Source of the DNA: an uncultured Bacilli bacterium
Lineage (GTDB): Bacteria > Bacillota_I > Bacilli_A > RF39 > UBA660
Direction: 5' to 3'
DNA length: 17,209 nt
NCBI GenBank assembly: GCA_910589335.1
Contig: CAJUTW010000032.1
Coordinates: 1 to 17,209 of the forward strand
Shown piece by piece: positions 7,196-13,655 of the stretch. Both the position numbers and the translations under genes were made by a program. The stretch's first letter is position 1. Every line of letters begins with the position of its first letter. Under the pieces are notes generated by a model. The model had not been told where the DNA came from and made no database searches. It saw only the letters and a program-made list of their open reading frames with translations.

Positions 7196-7736
7196 CTTTT
7201 AAACACTCCTCATTATGAACTATTTCTAAAACCGAATTTTTTAAATCTTGCAAACTTTTATTTTTAATTATATAGTTAAAATCTTTATATTCATCAATTT
7301 CTGTTTCAGTTATATGTTTAGCTTCTTCATTACTTAATTTATTATTATAATTTTCTCTTTCTAATTTTATAGAAACAACATTATCATATTTCTTTTTAAT
7401 ATCAACAAATTCATTTATTAATCGGGCATCAGTTATAATAAAAACATCAAAAAAACTTTCTAAAATATTAATATCTTCATATAATCTATTTAAAAGAAAA
7501 TCTTTCTTCCCCATTTTATCTCTTATAATTTCAATTCCCATTTTTTGCAAAAATTCTCTTGGTTTATTTTCCTTATTACCATCCCATTCAAAATAGTTTT
7601 TTGCATAACTATATAATGGTTCTGTTATATGCATTACACAAGGTTTATAACCATAATCTTTTAATTCTTCTTTTAAATATTCCCCTAAAGTATTTTTACC
7701 ACTCTGAGCTTTCCCACCAATAATATATATTTTCAT
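7182..7736 (-). CDS. Deoxynucleoside monophosphate kinase-like P-loop protein
   Basis: This 184-residue P-loop protein begins MKIYIIGGKAQSGKNT, with Walker A at about 7-16. The middle part PREFLQKMGIEIIRDKM followed by DVFIITDARLINE resembles the dNMP kinase family known from T4-like phages (gp1) and bacterial relatives. In that family these elements bind the nucleotide and carry the second Asp-Arg motif. Such enzymes phosphorylate dNMPs for DNA synthesis. This assignment is by pattern only; the acceptor substrate is unproven. It is the first gene after the alanine T-box, with AAAGGAG seven bases before ATG, and overlaps the next kinase-like gene by 14 nt. Nothing else phage-like lies nearby, so it looks like a resident housekeeping gene. 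Confidence 0.6.
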   Translation of the reverse strand: MKIYIIGGKAQSGKNTLGEYLKEELKDYGYKPCVMHITEPLYSYAKNYFEWDGNKENKPREFLQKMGIEIIRDKMGKKDFLLNRLYEDINILESFFDVFIITDARLINEFVDIKKKYDNVVSIKLERENYNNKLSNEEAKHITETEIDEYKDFNYIIKNKSLQDLKNSVLEIVHNEECLKDEEE

Positions 7737-7749
7737 TTTTATTCTCCTT

Positions 7750-7915
7750 TATACAAATAAAAGACCTAAGTAGGAGGACATACGTCCGGTACCATCCTAC
7801 TTTGGTCTTAATTCTTTTAACGACTACGCCGACAAAATTCATAAAGTAGCTTCAACTTAGATTATTATTAACATTTCACCAACTGTTAACTCTCTAAAAA
7901 TAATTACTAAATTTA
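7750..7915 (-). promoter_or_regulatory. Alanine T-box leader
   Basis: On the minus strand AGAGAG leads into a distal stem, TTAACA (7884-7889) with TGTTAA (7868-7873), around a GTTGGTGAAA loop typical of stem I. Next comes GAAGCTACTTTATGAA, the usual specifier context, with the Ala codon GCU at 7848-7850. The antiterminator carries the T-box signature TGGTACC at 7788-7794; its UGGU would pair with the ACCA end of tRNA-Ala. The bulge is flanked by GUAGGA/UCCUAC and GGAC-GUAU-GUCC helices. The specifier agrees with the downstream alaS. Uncharged tRNA-Ala should therefore raise expression of the kinase-kinase-alaS-holA operon. Confidence 0.88.
7761..7809 (-). terminator. Long T-box helix followed by a U-rich run
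   Basis: AAGACCAAAGTAGGA (7795-7809) pairs with TCCTACTTAGGTCTT (7761-7775) with one mismatch, and the RNA then continues UUAUUU. The helix looks like an intrinsic terminator, but it also contains the antiterminator helix and bulge. Which state ends transcription is unclear. No second hairpin occurs before the first gene. Confidence 0.6.
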
Positions 7916-7919
7916 CTCA

Positions 7920-7948
7920 TCTTTAATCATAATTTTGTATCTATTCAA
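7920..7948 (-). promoter_or_regulatory. Candidate promoter of the T-box operon
   Basis: TTGAAT (7943-7948) and TAAAGA (7920-7925) are spaced by 17 nt and would start transcription near 7913, just before stem I. The -35 box overlaps the stop codon of the upstream membrane-protein gene. The -10 match is weak. Confidence 0.4.
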
Positions 7949-9125
7949 CACTTATAACTTTTTTAGTTTTTACATCTTCTTCTCCAACAATTTTATTCAT
8001 AAGTCCTAATTTTTCATTTATAAAAGTAATTAAAACTTTTAAACACGCTATTACTGGAGTAGCAACAACCATACCTATAATACCAAAGAAATCTTGAAAA
8101 ATCAATAACCCAATCATAATTGTAACTGGATGAAGTTTCATTGTATGTCCCATTATTAATGGTTGATAGAAATTATTTTCTAATATTTGTACAACTAATA
8201 TAGATATCAAAACACAAATTCCAGTAATTGGTGAAATAGTAAATCCAACAATAACAGCAGGTACACCACCAATATATGGCCCAAAATAAGGAATAATATC
8301 TGTTACTGCACAAAAAAGTGCAAACAATATAGGTGCTTCAATTCCAGCTAAAGTTAATCCAATACATTGTGTTATAAAAACTAAAAGCATAACTAGTAAA
8401 ACCCCTTGAACATAACTTCTTAAAGAAGTATTAATACGATGTACTAACTCTTCATAATTATTTTTCCAAGAATAAGGAATTATATTTTTAATATTATCAT
8501 TAACTTTATTAAAATCATAAAGTAAATAAAAACCAATCATTAATCCTAAAACAAAGTTAAAACTACCACTAACAATAGATTTTCCAATTTGAAAAATATA
8601 TTTAGGTAAATCAGATCCAATACTAGTACCAAAATTTGTAATAGCAGTAGCAACTTCATTTTTTAAAGCGGCTATATCAATTAAATTACCAGTATCCATT
8701 TTTTTAATAAAATTAGTTGCAAAACGAGTCAAATCATCAAAAATACTAGGAGCAGCAGCAACAAAATCTTTAATTTGACTTATCAACGAAGGAATAAACA
8801 AATAACAAATCAATAACAACAACCCAAATATAATAATATATACTAAGATGCATCCCAAAATCCGAGGTATTTTTTTCTCTTCTAATTTTGAAACTAACGG
8901 TTCAAATAACCAAGCAATTAAAAAACCAATAAAAATAGGAGAAATTATCATCAAAATTTCACCAAGAAATTTAAGTAATTTCCATTCTTTCAACAAATAA
9001 GTACCAAGTAACACTAAACTAACTATCGCCATAAAAAAACCAATATTAATTAAACGTCTACCTGTTTTTAAAATACTGTTTAAACTTGTAATATCAATTT
9101 CTTTATCTTTAACCTTTCTAAACAT
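7941..9125 (-). CDS. AI-2E/PerM-family (UPF0118) membrane transporter
   Basis: This polytopic membrane protein has 394 residues from the start chosen here. About eight hydrophobic segments are visible: a pair near the N-terminus (IGFFMAIVSLVLLGTYLL and ILMIISPIFIGFLIAWLF), one near residue 100, another near 195, and a cluster from about 240 to the end. The C-terminal block contains DIIPYFGPYIGGVPAVIVGF, the characteristic AI-2E family signature, and PLIMGHTMKLHPVTIMIGLL. Members export small molecules or ions; autoinducer-2 export was shown only for TqsA, and Bacillus relatives such as YtvI have other or unknown roles, so the substrate is open. The start at 9125 is preferred over an ATG 18 nt upstream because GAGGAGG (9132-9138) lies six bases before it. 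It has its own promoter, divergent from yigZ. Confidence 0.9.
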   Translation of the reverse strand: MFRKVKDKEIDITSLNSILKTGRRLINIGFFMAIVSLVLLGTYLLKEWKLLKFLGEILMIISPIFIGFLIAWLFEPLVSKLEEKKIPRILGCILVYIIIFGLLLLICYLFIPSLISQIKDFVAAAPSIFDDLTRFATNFIKKMDTGNLIDIAALKNEVATAITNFGTSIGSDLPKYIFQIGKSIVSGSFNFVLGLMIGFYLLYDFNKVNDNIKNIIPYSWKNNYEELVHRINTSLRSYVQGVLLVMLLVFITQCIGLTLAGIEAPILFALFCAVTDIIPYFGPYIGGVPAVIVGFTISPITGICVLISILVVQILENNFYQPLIMGHTMKLHPVTIMIGLLIFQDFFGIIGMVVATPVIACLKVLITFINEKLGLMNKIVGEEDVKTKKVISVE

Positions 9126-9131
9126 TTTAAG

Positions 9132-9151
9132 CCTCCTCATCATACATTATA
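9132..9151 (-). promoter_or_regulatory. Extended -10 promoter and strong ribosome site of the AI-2E-family gene
   Basis: TGATATAAT (perfect TATAAT at 9146-9151 with an extended TG) precedes GAGGAGG (9132-9138) by 7 nt. The ribosome site decides the start at 9125 over the in-frame ATG at 9143. The -35 region is poor, as is common with extended -10 promoters. Confidence 0.6.
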
Positions 9152-9209
9152 TCATTAAAAAACAAATGATAAAAGTATAATATTTATTTTATTTCAATAA
9201 TTTTTAAGA

Positions 9210-9228
9210 TATAATTATCTTAGGTGAT
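9210..9228 (+). promoter_or_regulatory. -10 box and GGTGAT leader of yigZ
   Basis: A perfect TATAAT (9210-9215) lies 7 nt before GGTGAT (9223-9228), which is 3 nt before the ATG at 9232. Transcription would start at about 9222, giving a leader of roughly 10 nt. No clear -35 box is visible. Confidence 0.6.
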
Positions 9229-9231
9229 TAA

Positions 9232-9804
9232 ATGAAAACAATCAAAGATAATATAAAAAATGAATTAGTTATAAAAAATTCTAAATTTATCACGTTACTT
9301 CTAAAAATTGACTCTTCAAATATCAAAAATATCTTAGAAGAAATAAAAAAAGAATATCCTAAAGCAACACATTATTGCTATGCATATATTTATAATGAAA
9401 TAAAGCATTCATCTGATGATAACGAACCAACAGGAACTGCTGGTCTTCCAATGTTAAATGTCTTAGAGCATGAAAATTTAAATAAAATTTTATGTATTGT
9501 TATAAGATACTTCGGTGGAATAAAACTAGGAGCAGGTGGTTTAATTAGAGCTTACACAAAGTCAGTAACTGAAGTATTAAAAGAAGCCAATTTTCTAGAT
9601 TTAGAAAAAGGATATAAAATCAATATAGAATTTTCTTATAACCTTGAAAAACAAATAAGTTATCTTTTAAAAGACTATAAAATTATAAATAAAAAATTTG
9701 ATAAAACCATATCCTATTTAGTTGAAATACCAGAAAGCTTTTTAAATAAACTCTATAACTATAATTATCAAATTATAGAAGAAATATACATAAAAAAGAA
9801 TTAA
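9232..9804 (+). CDS. yigZ: YigZ/IMPACT family protein
   Basis: This 190-residue protein is a member of the IMPACT/YigZ (YvyE) family. The N-terminal domain carries KATHYCYAYI, SDDNEPTGTAG and the family signature RYFGGIKLGAGGLIRAY at about residues 87-103. The C-terminal part resembles the ferredoxin-like domain fused in bacterial members, though it is less conserved. Eukaryotic IMPACT regulates translation through GCN1. The bacterial role is unsettled, with a possible regulatory or nucleic-acid-binding function. The gene is monocistronic on the plus strand, divergent from the AI-2E-family gene, and ends directly against the convergent 112-residue gene with no base between stop codons. The start follows GGTGAT by 3 nt. 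Confidence 0.92.
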   Translation: MKTIKDNIKNELVIKNSKFITLLLKIDSSNIKNILEEIKKEYPKATHYCYAYIYNEIKHSSDDNEPTGTAGLPMLNVLEHENLNKILCIVIRYFGGIKLGAGGLIRAYTKSVTEVLKEANFLDLEKGYKINIEFSYNLEKQISYLLKDYKIINKKFDKTISYLVEIPESFLNKLYNYNYQIIEEIYIKKN

Positions 9805-9817
9805 CTATTCTTTTTTT
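9792..9817. terminator. Bidirectional terminator with both stop codons in the loop region
   Basis: AAAAAAGAAT (9792-9801) pairs perfectly with ATTCTTTTTT (9807-9816) around the loop TAACT. The stop codons of yigZ (TAA, 9802-9804) and of the convergent minus-strand gene (TAG, 9805-9807) lie at the loop. A- and T-runs make it usable on both strands. Confidence 0.8.
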
Positions 9818-10143
9818 GCTAATTCTTCTTTTATTTTAGAAAGATTTTTAGATAAGCTAATTACATCTAAAGGAATTTCTATTAATTTGTTATCTACTGC
9901 TACATAATTTTTAATATCTATTTTACTTATATCAATAGCATTTTCAAGCTCTTTTACAATATAATGTAGTTGTACACAATGAGGTGATTTATCAACACTT
10001 GCAAAAATTATTCTTCTAATTTTTCCACGAGCTAACATTCCAATTATTTTTGTAACCACCATATTAAGATGATCTTTTTCTAAACAAACATCATAAATAT
10101 TTAAAGAGATCTTTTCTAATTCATAATAGGCACAAGGTTGCAT
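9805..10143 (-). CDS. Unrecognised 112-residue protein in the sigE operon
   Basis: I do not recognise this family. The protein has 112 residues and no membrane segment or signal peptide. It has three cysteines (Cys4, Cys19 and the one in SPHCVQLHY) and a His close to one of them (residue 55), which could bind metal but prove nothing. LARGKIRRIIFASVDKSPH reads like a beta strand followed by a loop, so a small alpha/beta fold is likely. The gene starts 9 nt after the sigE stop and has no recognisable Shine-Dalgarno site, so it is probably translated by coupling with sigE. Its place behind spoIIGA-sigE suggests a role in or co-expression with sporulation, but this is inference from position. Codon use matches its neighbours and the frame is fully open, so it is a real gene. 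Confidence 0.7.
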   Translation of the reverse strand: MQPCAYYELEKISLNIYDVCLEKDHLNMVVTKIIGMLARGKIRRIIFASVDKSPHCVQLHYIVKELENAIDISKIDIKNYVAVDNKLIEIPLDVISLSKNLSKIKEELAKKE

Positions 10144-10152
10144 ATTTTTTAA

Positions 10153-10845
10153 TCAACATACATTAATAATAGATTTTAATCTTCTTATAACTTTTTTTTC
10201 AATTCTAGAAATATAAGACTGTGAAATTCCAAGTTTTTCAGCAACTTCTTTTTGAGTAAATTCATCATTTCCCATCAAACCATATCTTAAAATCATAATA
10301 TCTCGATCTCTCGGTTTTAAACTCAAAACCTCTTGTATCATTATTTCCTTATCACTTTTTTCTTCTATATTTCGAGTCACTATATCTTTATCAGTTCCAA
10401 TAACATCCTCTAAATGTAATTCATTACCATCACTATCTAAAGACAAAGCTTGATCGATACTAACCTCACATTTTATCTTTTTATTTTTTCGTAAATACAT
10501 TAAAATTTCATTATCAATACAACGTGATGCATAAGTAGCAAGTTTTATATTTTTAGTACTACTAAACGTATTAATACCTTTTATTAAACCAATACTTCCA
10601 ATACTAACTAAATCTTCTAAATCAACCCCTGTATTTTCATACTTTTTAGCAAGAAATACCACTAATCTTAAATTATGTTCAATCAACTTTTCTTTAGCTA
10701 ATGTATCCCCCCCTTCCTTTAATTTAACATAATATTCTTCATCTTCCTTACTTAATGGTTCTGGTAATACATCAGTAGCTCCAACATAAAAGCAACTTCC
10801 AACTTTAAAAAATATCTTTTTTAAAAATAATAATAATTTTTTCAT
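10153..10845 (-). CDS. sigE: Sporulation sigma factor E (pro-sigma-E)
   Basis: This 230-residue sigma-70-family factor directs early mother-cell transcription during sporulation. The N-terminus MKKLLLFLKKIFFKVG is a hydrophobic/basic pro-sequence followed by FYVGATDVLPEPLS, aligning with the Bacillus pro-SigE cleavage region. Region 2 is seen as HNLRLVVFLAKKYENTGVDL, IGSIGLIKGINTF and LATYASRCIDNEILMYLR, which is close to the B. subtilis SigE wording. Region 4 ends with the helix-turn-helix TQKEVAEKLGISQSYISRIE. SigK and SigG are alternatives, but the pro-sequence, the length and the position directly after spoIIGA settle it as sigma-E. The start overlaps the spoIIGA stop as ATGA, with AAGGAGG before it. 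SpoIIGA should remove the first 20-odd residues at the septal membrane. Confidence 0.95.
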   Translation of the reverse strand: MKKLLLFLKKIFFKVGSCFYVGATDVLPEPLSKEDEEYYVKLKEGGDTLAKEKLIEHNLRLVVFLAKKYENTGVDLEDLVSIGSIGLIKGINTFSSTKNIKLATYASRCIDNEILMYLRKNKKIKCEVSIDQALSLDSDGNELHLEDVIGTDKDIVTRNIEEKSDKEIMIQEVLSLKPRDRDIMILRYGLMGNDEFTQKEVAEKLGISQSYISRIEKKVIRRLKSIINVC

Positions 10846-11570
10846 AATTCCTCCTTAAATTTATTAGGTAATATACAACTTACTCCATCAACAGCAAACT
10901 TATCTTTCGCAAGACCTATCAAACAATTTCTAAACTCTTTAGTCCCTACTAAAACTTTATCAGGTCGAACACATGAAATAATCCCTTCAGTATTTAAAGC
11001 TTTAAAAGGTACATAAATTACATTGTTTATATTTAGTTTTAAATTAACTAATATAACAGGCTCTTTTTTTATAGGTGATACTAATCTATTTCCAGTGTCA
11101 ATAAATCCCTCCAAAGAATATTTTTTATTCTTAATAATTATTGTTACTTCATATTTATTAGCATAAGTATTTTTATAAGTAAGAAACTCCTTCACTAGTA
11201 AAAAAATAATTATCGGAGAACTTAATAGAAGTATTAAAAAATTAAAATAATAACTACTATTTAAATCAAATAAATAAATTACTCCTCCAAGAATGATACT
11301 AACTAAATAAAAATAAAATAAATTATTAAAAAAATTACATCTTCCAAATGCTACTAATATAATAATTCCACTTAATAATAATTTAATTAAAAGTAATACT
11401 ATATTACTAACATCTATAAATAATAAAAAAGATGTAAAAGAAGCAGTGATACTTCCTAAAAAAATTCTAATATTTTTCTTATTTATTTTTAATAACTTTT
11501 TAGTACCATAAAGAATCATAAAATCTAATAAAAAATTAACTATAAAAATAAATTCAAAATAGACTTTCAT
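10842..11570 (-). CDS. spoIIGA: Pro-sigma-E processing peptidase SpoIIGA
   Basis: This 242-residue membrane-bound aspartic protease cleaves pro-SigE after a signal from the forespore (SpoIIR in Bacillus). The N-terminal half (about 1-130) is a run of hydrophobic helices, roughly five membrane segments, starting VYFEFIFIVNFLLDFMILY. The soluble C-terminal half carries the catalytic motif GFIDTGNRL with Asp158. It is shorter than the Bacillus protein (about 309 residues), mainly in the C-terminal half. It sits directly upstream of sigE with a 4-nt overlap, the canonical arrangement. The start at 11570 has GGTGAT three bases upstream and TATAAT six bases before that. No -35 box is apparent, consistent with activator dependence; in Bacillus, Spo0A activates this operon. 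Confidence 0.92.
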   Translation of the reverse strand: MKVYFEFIFIVNFLLDFMILYGTKKLLKINKKNIRIFLGSITASFTSFLLFIDVSNIVLLLIKLLLSGIIILVAFGRCNFFNNLFYFYLVSIILGGVIYLFDLNSSYYFNFLILLLSSPIIIFLLVKEFLTYKNTYANKYEVTIIIKNKKYSLEGFIDTGNRLVSPIKKEPVILVNLKLNINNVIYVPFKALNTEGIISCVRPDKVLVGTKEFRNCLIGLAKDKFAVDGVSCILPNKFKEEL

Positions 11571-11573
11571 ATT

Positions 11574-11591
11574 ATCACCAAATTAATTATA
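11574..11591 (-). promoter_or_regulatory. -10 box and GGTGAT leader of spoIIGA-sigE
   Basis: A perfect TATAAT (11586-11591) lies 6 nt before GGTGAT (11574-11579), which is 3 nt before the ATG at 11570. The region where a -35 box should lie is the loop of the upstream gene's terminator and has no -35 match. Confidence 0.6.
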
Positions 11592-11597
11592 TAAATA

Positions 11598-11621
11598 AAA
11601 AAACGACTTATCTGTCGTTTT
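11598..11621 (-). terminator. Terminator of the gene pair upstream of spoIIGA
   Basis: AAAACGAC and GTCGTTTT form an 8-bp stem (11600-11607 with 11614-11621) around a 6-nt loop. On the minus strand a T-run follows, ending the transcript of the 106-residue membrane protein 5 nt after its stop codon. Confidence 0.8.
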
Positions 11622-11625
11622 ATAG

Positions 11626-11946
11626 CTAAATTTTCTTTTTATTTATAAATATTTTAGTAATATATGTTAAAAATATAATCATTATTACAAGAAAAGCCCA
11701 TTTTAATATAGTATTTAATAAAGGGATCGTTCCTGTGTATTTATTAATGATATCAAAGATGTTTTCTGGAAGATATTTCCCAATTAATGCAGCTACATCA
11801 GGCAAGCCTATATTGTTTTTTATAAATGTTAAAATTCTTAAAAAGATTTCTACAATAGCCATAAAAAATACAAAAGAAGAAAATCTCTTAAAAAACATAA
11901 TAACAACAACTATTAAAATTATTAAAACTATTAAATCAATATACAT
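11626..11946 (-). CDS. Unrecognised small membrane protein (106 residues)
   Basis: I do not recognise the family. Three hydrophobic segments are visible: about 3-19 (IDLIVLIILIVVVIMFF), 22-43 and 76-100. An amphipathic stretch LPDVAALIGKYLPENIFDII lies between the second and third. A short Lys-rich tail ends the protein. The start at 11946 is preferred over an upstream ATG at 11988, because GAGGT lies just before it and the longer form would overlap the upstream gene. It begins 10 nt after the preceding membrane-protein gene and ends at a terminator, so the two form a small operon between spoIVB and spoIIGA. A sporulation or envelope role is possible from location only. Confidence 0.65.
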   Translation of the reverse strand: MYIDLIVLIILIVVVIMFFKRFSSFVFFMAIVEIFLRILTFIKNNIGLPDVAALIGKYLPENIFDIINKYTGTIPLLNTILKWAFLVIMIIFLTYITKIFINKKKI

Positions 11947-11956
11947 AATTACCTCA

Positions 11957-12553
11957 CTATTCCTTCTTAAGAACAATTGTAGTACCATTAGTTAATACTC
12001 TAGAAACACTTGAACAATTATTATCTAATTTATAAATAAAATTAGTTAAATCATTAGAGTTTTCTCTAAGAATTATTTCTTTATCTTTAATAGTATAACT
12101 ACCAGTCGAATTATAATCATTATAAATTCTAGTGTAGCTTCCATCTTCCAATAGTGTTATACTTTCTTTTATATTATTAACACCATCTGTGTATTCTAAA
12201 GAATAGGTAGAAGGAAAAACAACACTACATTTATTAATTAAAAAACTAGGTAATTTATCTTCATTTTTTTCTATAAAGTCAGTTGATTTAGATATAATAT
12301 TATCAACAACATTAACAAAACCATTAGCAATATTTTTTCTAAAAATAAATATTATTGTTCCACATATTATAATGATTATTGCCATAATCAACAAAGAAAG
12401 TTTTATCATTTGCATTTCTTTTTTACTTTCTTCTTCTAATTCTTTTTTTAATTCTTTTTCTAATTCAAAATCATAACCTAATTCTTTAAAAGTATTTTTT
12501 TCTGCTTTTTCTTCTTTCAAAATCTTTTTCACATCTTCAAAGAATTCTTTCAT
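11957..12553 (-). CDS. Unrecognised single-pass membrane protein with an extracytoplasmic domain (198 residues)
   Basis: I do not recognise the family. The first 47 residues are highly charged (Glu/Lys-rich) and probably form a cytoplasmic helix or coiled coil. One membrane segment follows at about 51-71. The C-terminal domain (from about 112) has short alternating strands such as GSYTRIYNDYNSTGSYTIKD and KEIILREN, and ends in TTIVLKKE. That pattern recalls small beta-barrel or lipocalin-like domains of other secreted proteins. Two Cys residues in the outer part (about 110 and 180) could form a disulfide. It has its own extended -10 promoter and AGGAG ribosome site, and is followed 10 nt later by the 106-residue membrane protein. 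Confidence 0.7.
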   Translation of the reverse strand: MKEFFEDVKKILKEEKAEKNTFKELGYDFELEKELKKELEEESKKEMQMIKLSLLIMAIIIIICGTIIFIFRKNIANGFVNVVDNIISKSTDFIEKNEDKLPSFLINKCSVVFPSTYSLEYTDGVNNIKESITLLEDGSYTRIYNDYNSTGSYTIKDKEIILRENSNDLTNFIYKLDNNCSSVSRVLTNGTTIVLKKE

Positions 12554-12575
12554 TGTACTACTCCTATTCTAGATA

Positions 12576-12581
12576 ATTATA
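12576..12581 (-). promoter_or_regulatory. Extended -10 box of the two-gene membrane-protein operon
   Basis: TGATATAAT includes a perfect TATAAT (12576-12581) with an extended TG and lies upstream of AGGAG and the ATG at 12553. The -35 region is poor. Confidence 0.5.
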
Positions 12582-12607
12582 TCATTTAATAATTAAATAG
12601 AAAAGAA

Positions 12608-13579
12608 CTAATTAACTAATTTGTCACCTTCTTCTAACATTGTTGTTATAAAAACGCCATATCCTTTATTTGTTTCATTAAGTATTACATAATTAACAAC
12701 ACCAATAATTTTATTATTTTGTATTATAGGAGAACCACTCATACCTTGAATAACTCCTCCTGTTTTTTCCAGAAGCTCTTCATCAACGATTTCAAAAAGT
12801 ATATTTTTAACTGTATTTCCTTCATCTATAGAAATAATATTAATATCAAATGTATCTACTTCATCTTTATTTATTACCGTTTTTATATAAGCAGCACCTT
12901 TTTTTACTTCTGATTTTGTTGCTACTTCAAATTTTTCATTATCAGGTAATTCATTTAAATATTTACCAAATATACCATTTTGCTCATTTTTATTTATACT
13001 ACCAGCCGAACTATTTTTATCATAATCAGCTTGTTTCTCTCCTGCAGTACCATTAGTACTTTTCTTAATTGATTTAACTTCTGCTTTATAAATAACACCA
13101 TCTTTTATATTAAATTTAGTCATTGAACTACTTTCAAATATTTCATGTCCAAGAGAACCAAAGATTCTAGTTTCTGGGTCTATATAAGATAAAGTACCAA
13201 TACCATTAATTTGGTCTTTTACATAAAGCCCTGTTTTAATAAGATTATCTTCCTTTTCTAATTTAAATTTAATATCTTTTTCTTTATTTTCTCTTAAAAC
13301 AGTAAAAGTATATTCCTTATCCTCTTCTATCATTTTATTTAAAGAATTTATATCATCAATTTTTTTATCATTAATTTTTATAATTATATCACCTATTTTA
13401 AATCCTGCATTTTTTGCTATAGATTTATTTATAACATCATAAAAACCAACAACATAAACTCCATTAGAATGGACTTCAATTCCAATTGTATCTCCACCAA
13501 CTATTATTTTATTTGAATAAGCATAAATATTAAATGGCATTACTACCATTAATGCTATAAGTAATAATTTCTTTTTCAT
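12608..13579 (-). CDS. spoIVB: SpoIVB-type serine peptidase (S55), PDZ-containing
   Basis: This 323-residue secreted or membrane-anchored serine protease in Bacillus is made in the forespore and crosses to the intermembrane space. There it triggers pro-sigma-K processing by cutting SpoIVFA. A hydrophobic signal or anchor occupies 1-20. A PDZ domain follows (about 35-110, VVGFYDVINKSIAKNAGFK then GDIIIKIND). The S55 catalytic domain shows His145 in FGSLGHEIF and Ser283 in QGMSGSPIIQ; Asp266 in IVDEELLEKTGG is a candidate third residue. It is about 100 residues shorter than the Bacillus enzyme. The start at 13579 (MKKKLLL) is preferred to one 30 nt upstream, since AGAGGTG lies just before it. 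The usual neighbour spo0A is absent here. Confidence 0.9.
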   Translation of the reverse strand: MKKKLLLIALMVVMPFNIYAYSNKIIVGGDTIGIEVHSNGVYVVGFYDVINKSIAKNAGFKIGDIIIKINDKKIDDINSLNKMIEEDKEYTFTVLRENKEKDIKFKLEKEDNLIKTGLYVKDQINGIGTLSYIDPETRIFGSLGHEIFESSSMTKFNIKDGVIYKAEVKSIKKSTNGTAGEKQADYDKNSSAGSINKNEQNGIFGKYLNELPDNEKFEVATKSEVKKGAAYIKTVINKDEVDTFDINIISIDEGNTVKNILFEIVDEELLEKTGGVIQGMSGSPIIQNNKIIGVVNYVILNETNKGYGVFITTMLEEGDKLVN

Positions 13580-13597
13580 TAAAAACACCTCTAAAAA

Positions 13598-13627
13598 TAT
13601 TATCGACAAAATTAGAAAAATTTATAC
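13598..13627 (-). promoter_or_regulatory. Possible forespore (sigma-G-like) promoter of spoIVB
   Basis: GTATA (13623-13627) fits the sigma-F/G -35 pattern. GATAATA (13598-13604) matches 5 of 7 of the sigma-G -10 CATACTA, with an 18-nt spacer. Bacillus spoIVB is forespore-expressed, so the match is plausible, but such patterns are frequent in AT-rich DNA. Confidence 0.3.
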
Positions 13628-13628
13628 T

Positions 13629-13655
13629 AAAAAAAACAACATAAAAGTTGTTTTT
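13629..13655 (-). terminator. Terminator of the mutS-nusB-xseAB block
   Basis: AAAAACAAC and GTTGTTTTT form a 9-bp stem (13632-13640 with 13647-13655) around a 6-nt loop. Eight Ts follow on the minus strand. The xseB stop codon is inside the stem. Confidence 0.8.

Noticed and set aside
7182..7736. Phage origin of the dNMP-kinase-like gene
   Set aside because: Its codon use, overlap with the next gene and place in a T-box operon with alaS look native, and no other phage gene is nearby.
12719..13056. Two short plus-strand open frames opposite spoIVB
   Set aside because: They lie entirely antisense to a gene with clear catalytic motifs and have biased composition typical of shadow frames.
13602..13612. 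TTTGTCGAT upstream of spoIVB, near the Spo0A box TGTCGAA
   Set aside because: It is a single 6-of-7 match in AT-rich DNA, and spoIVB is not a known direct Spo0A target in Bacillus.
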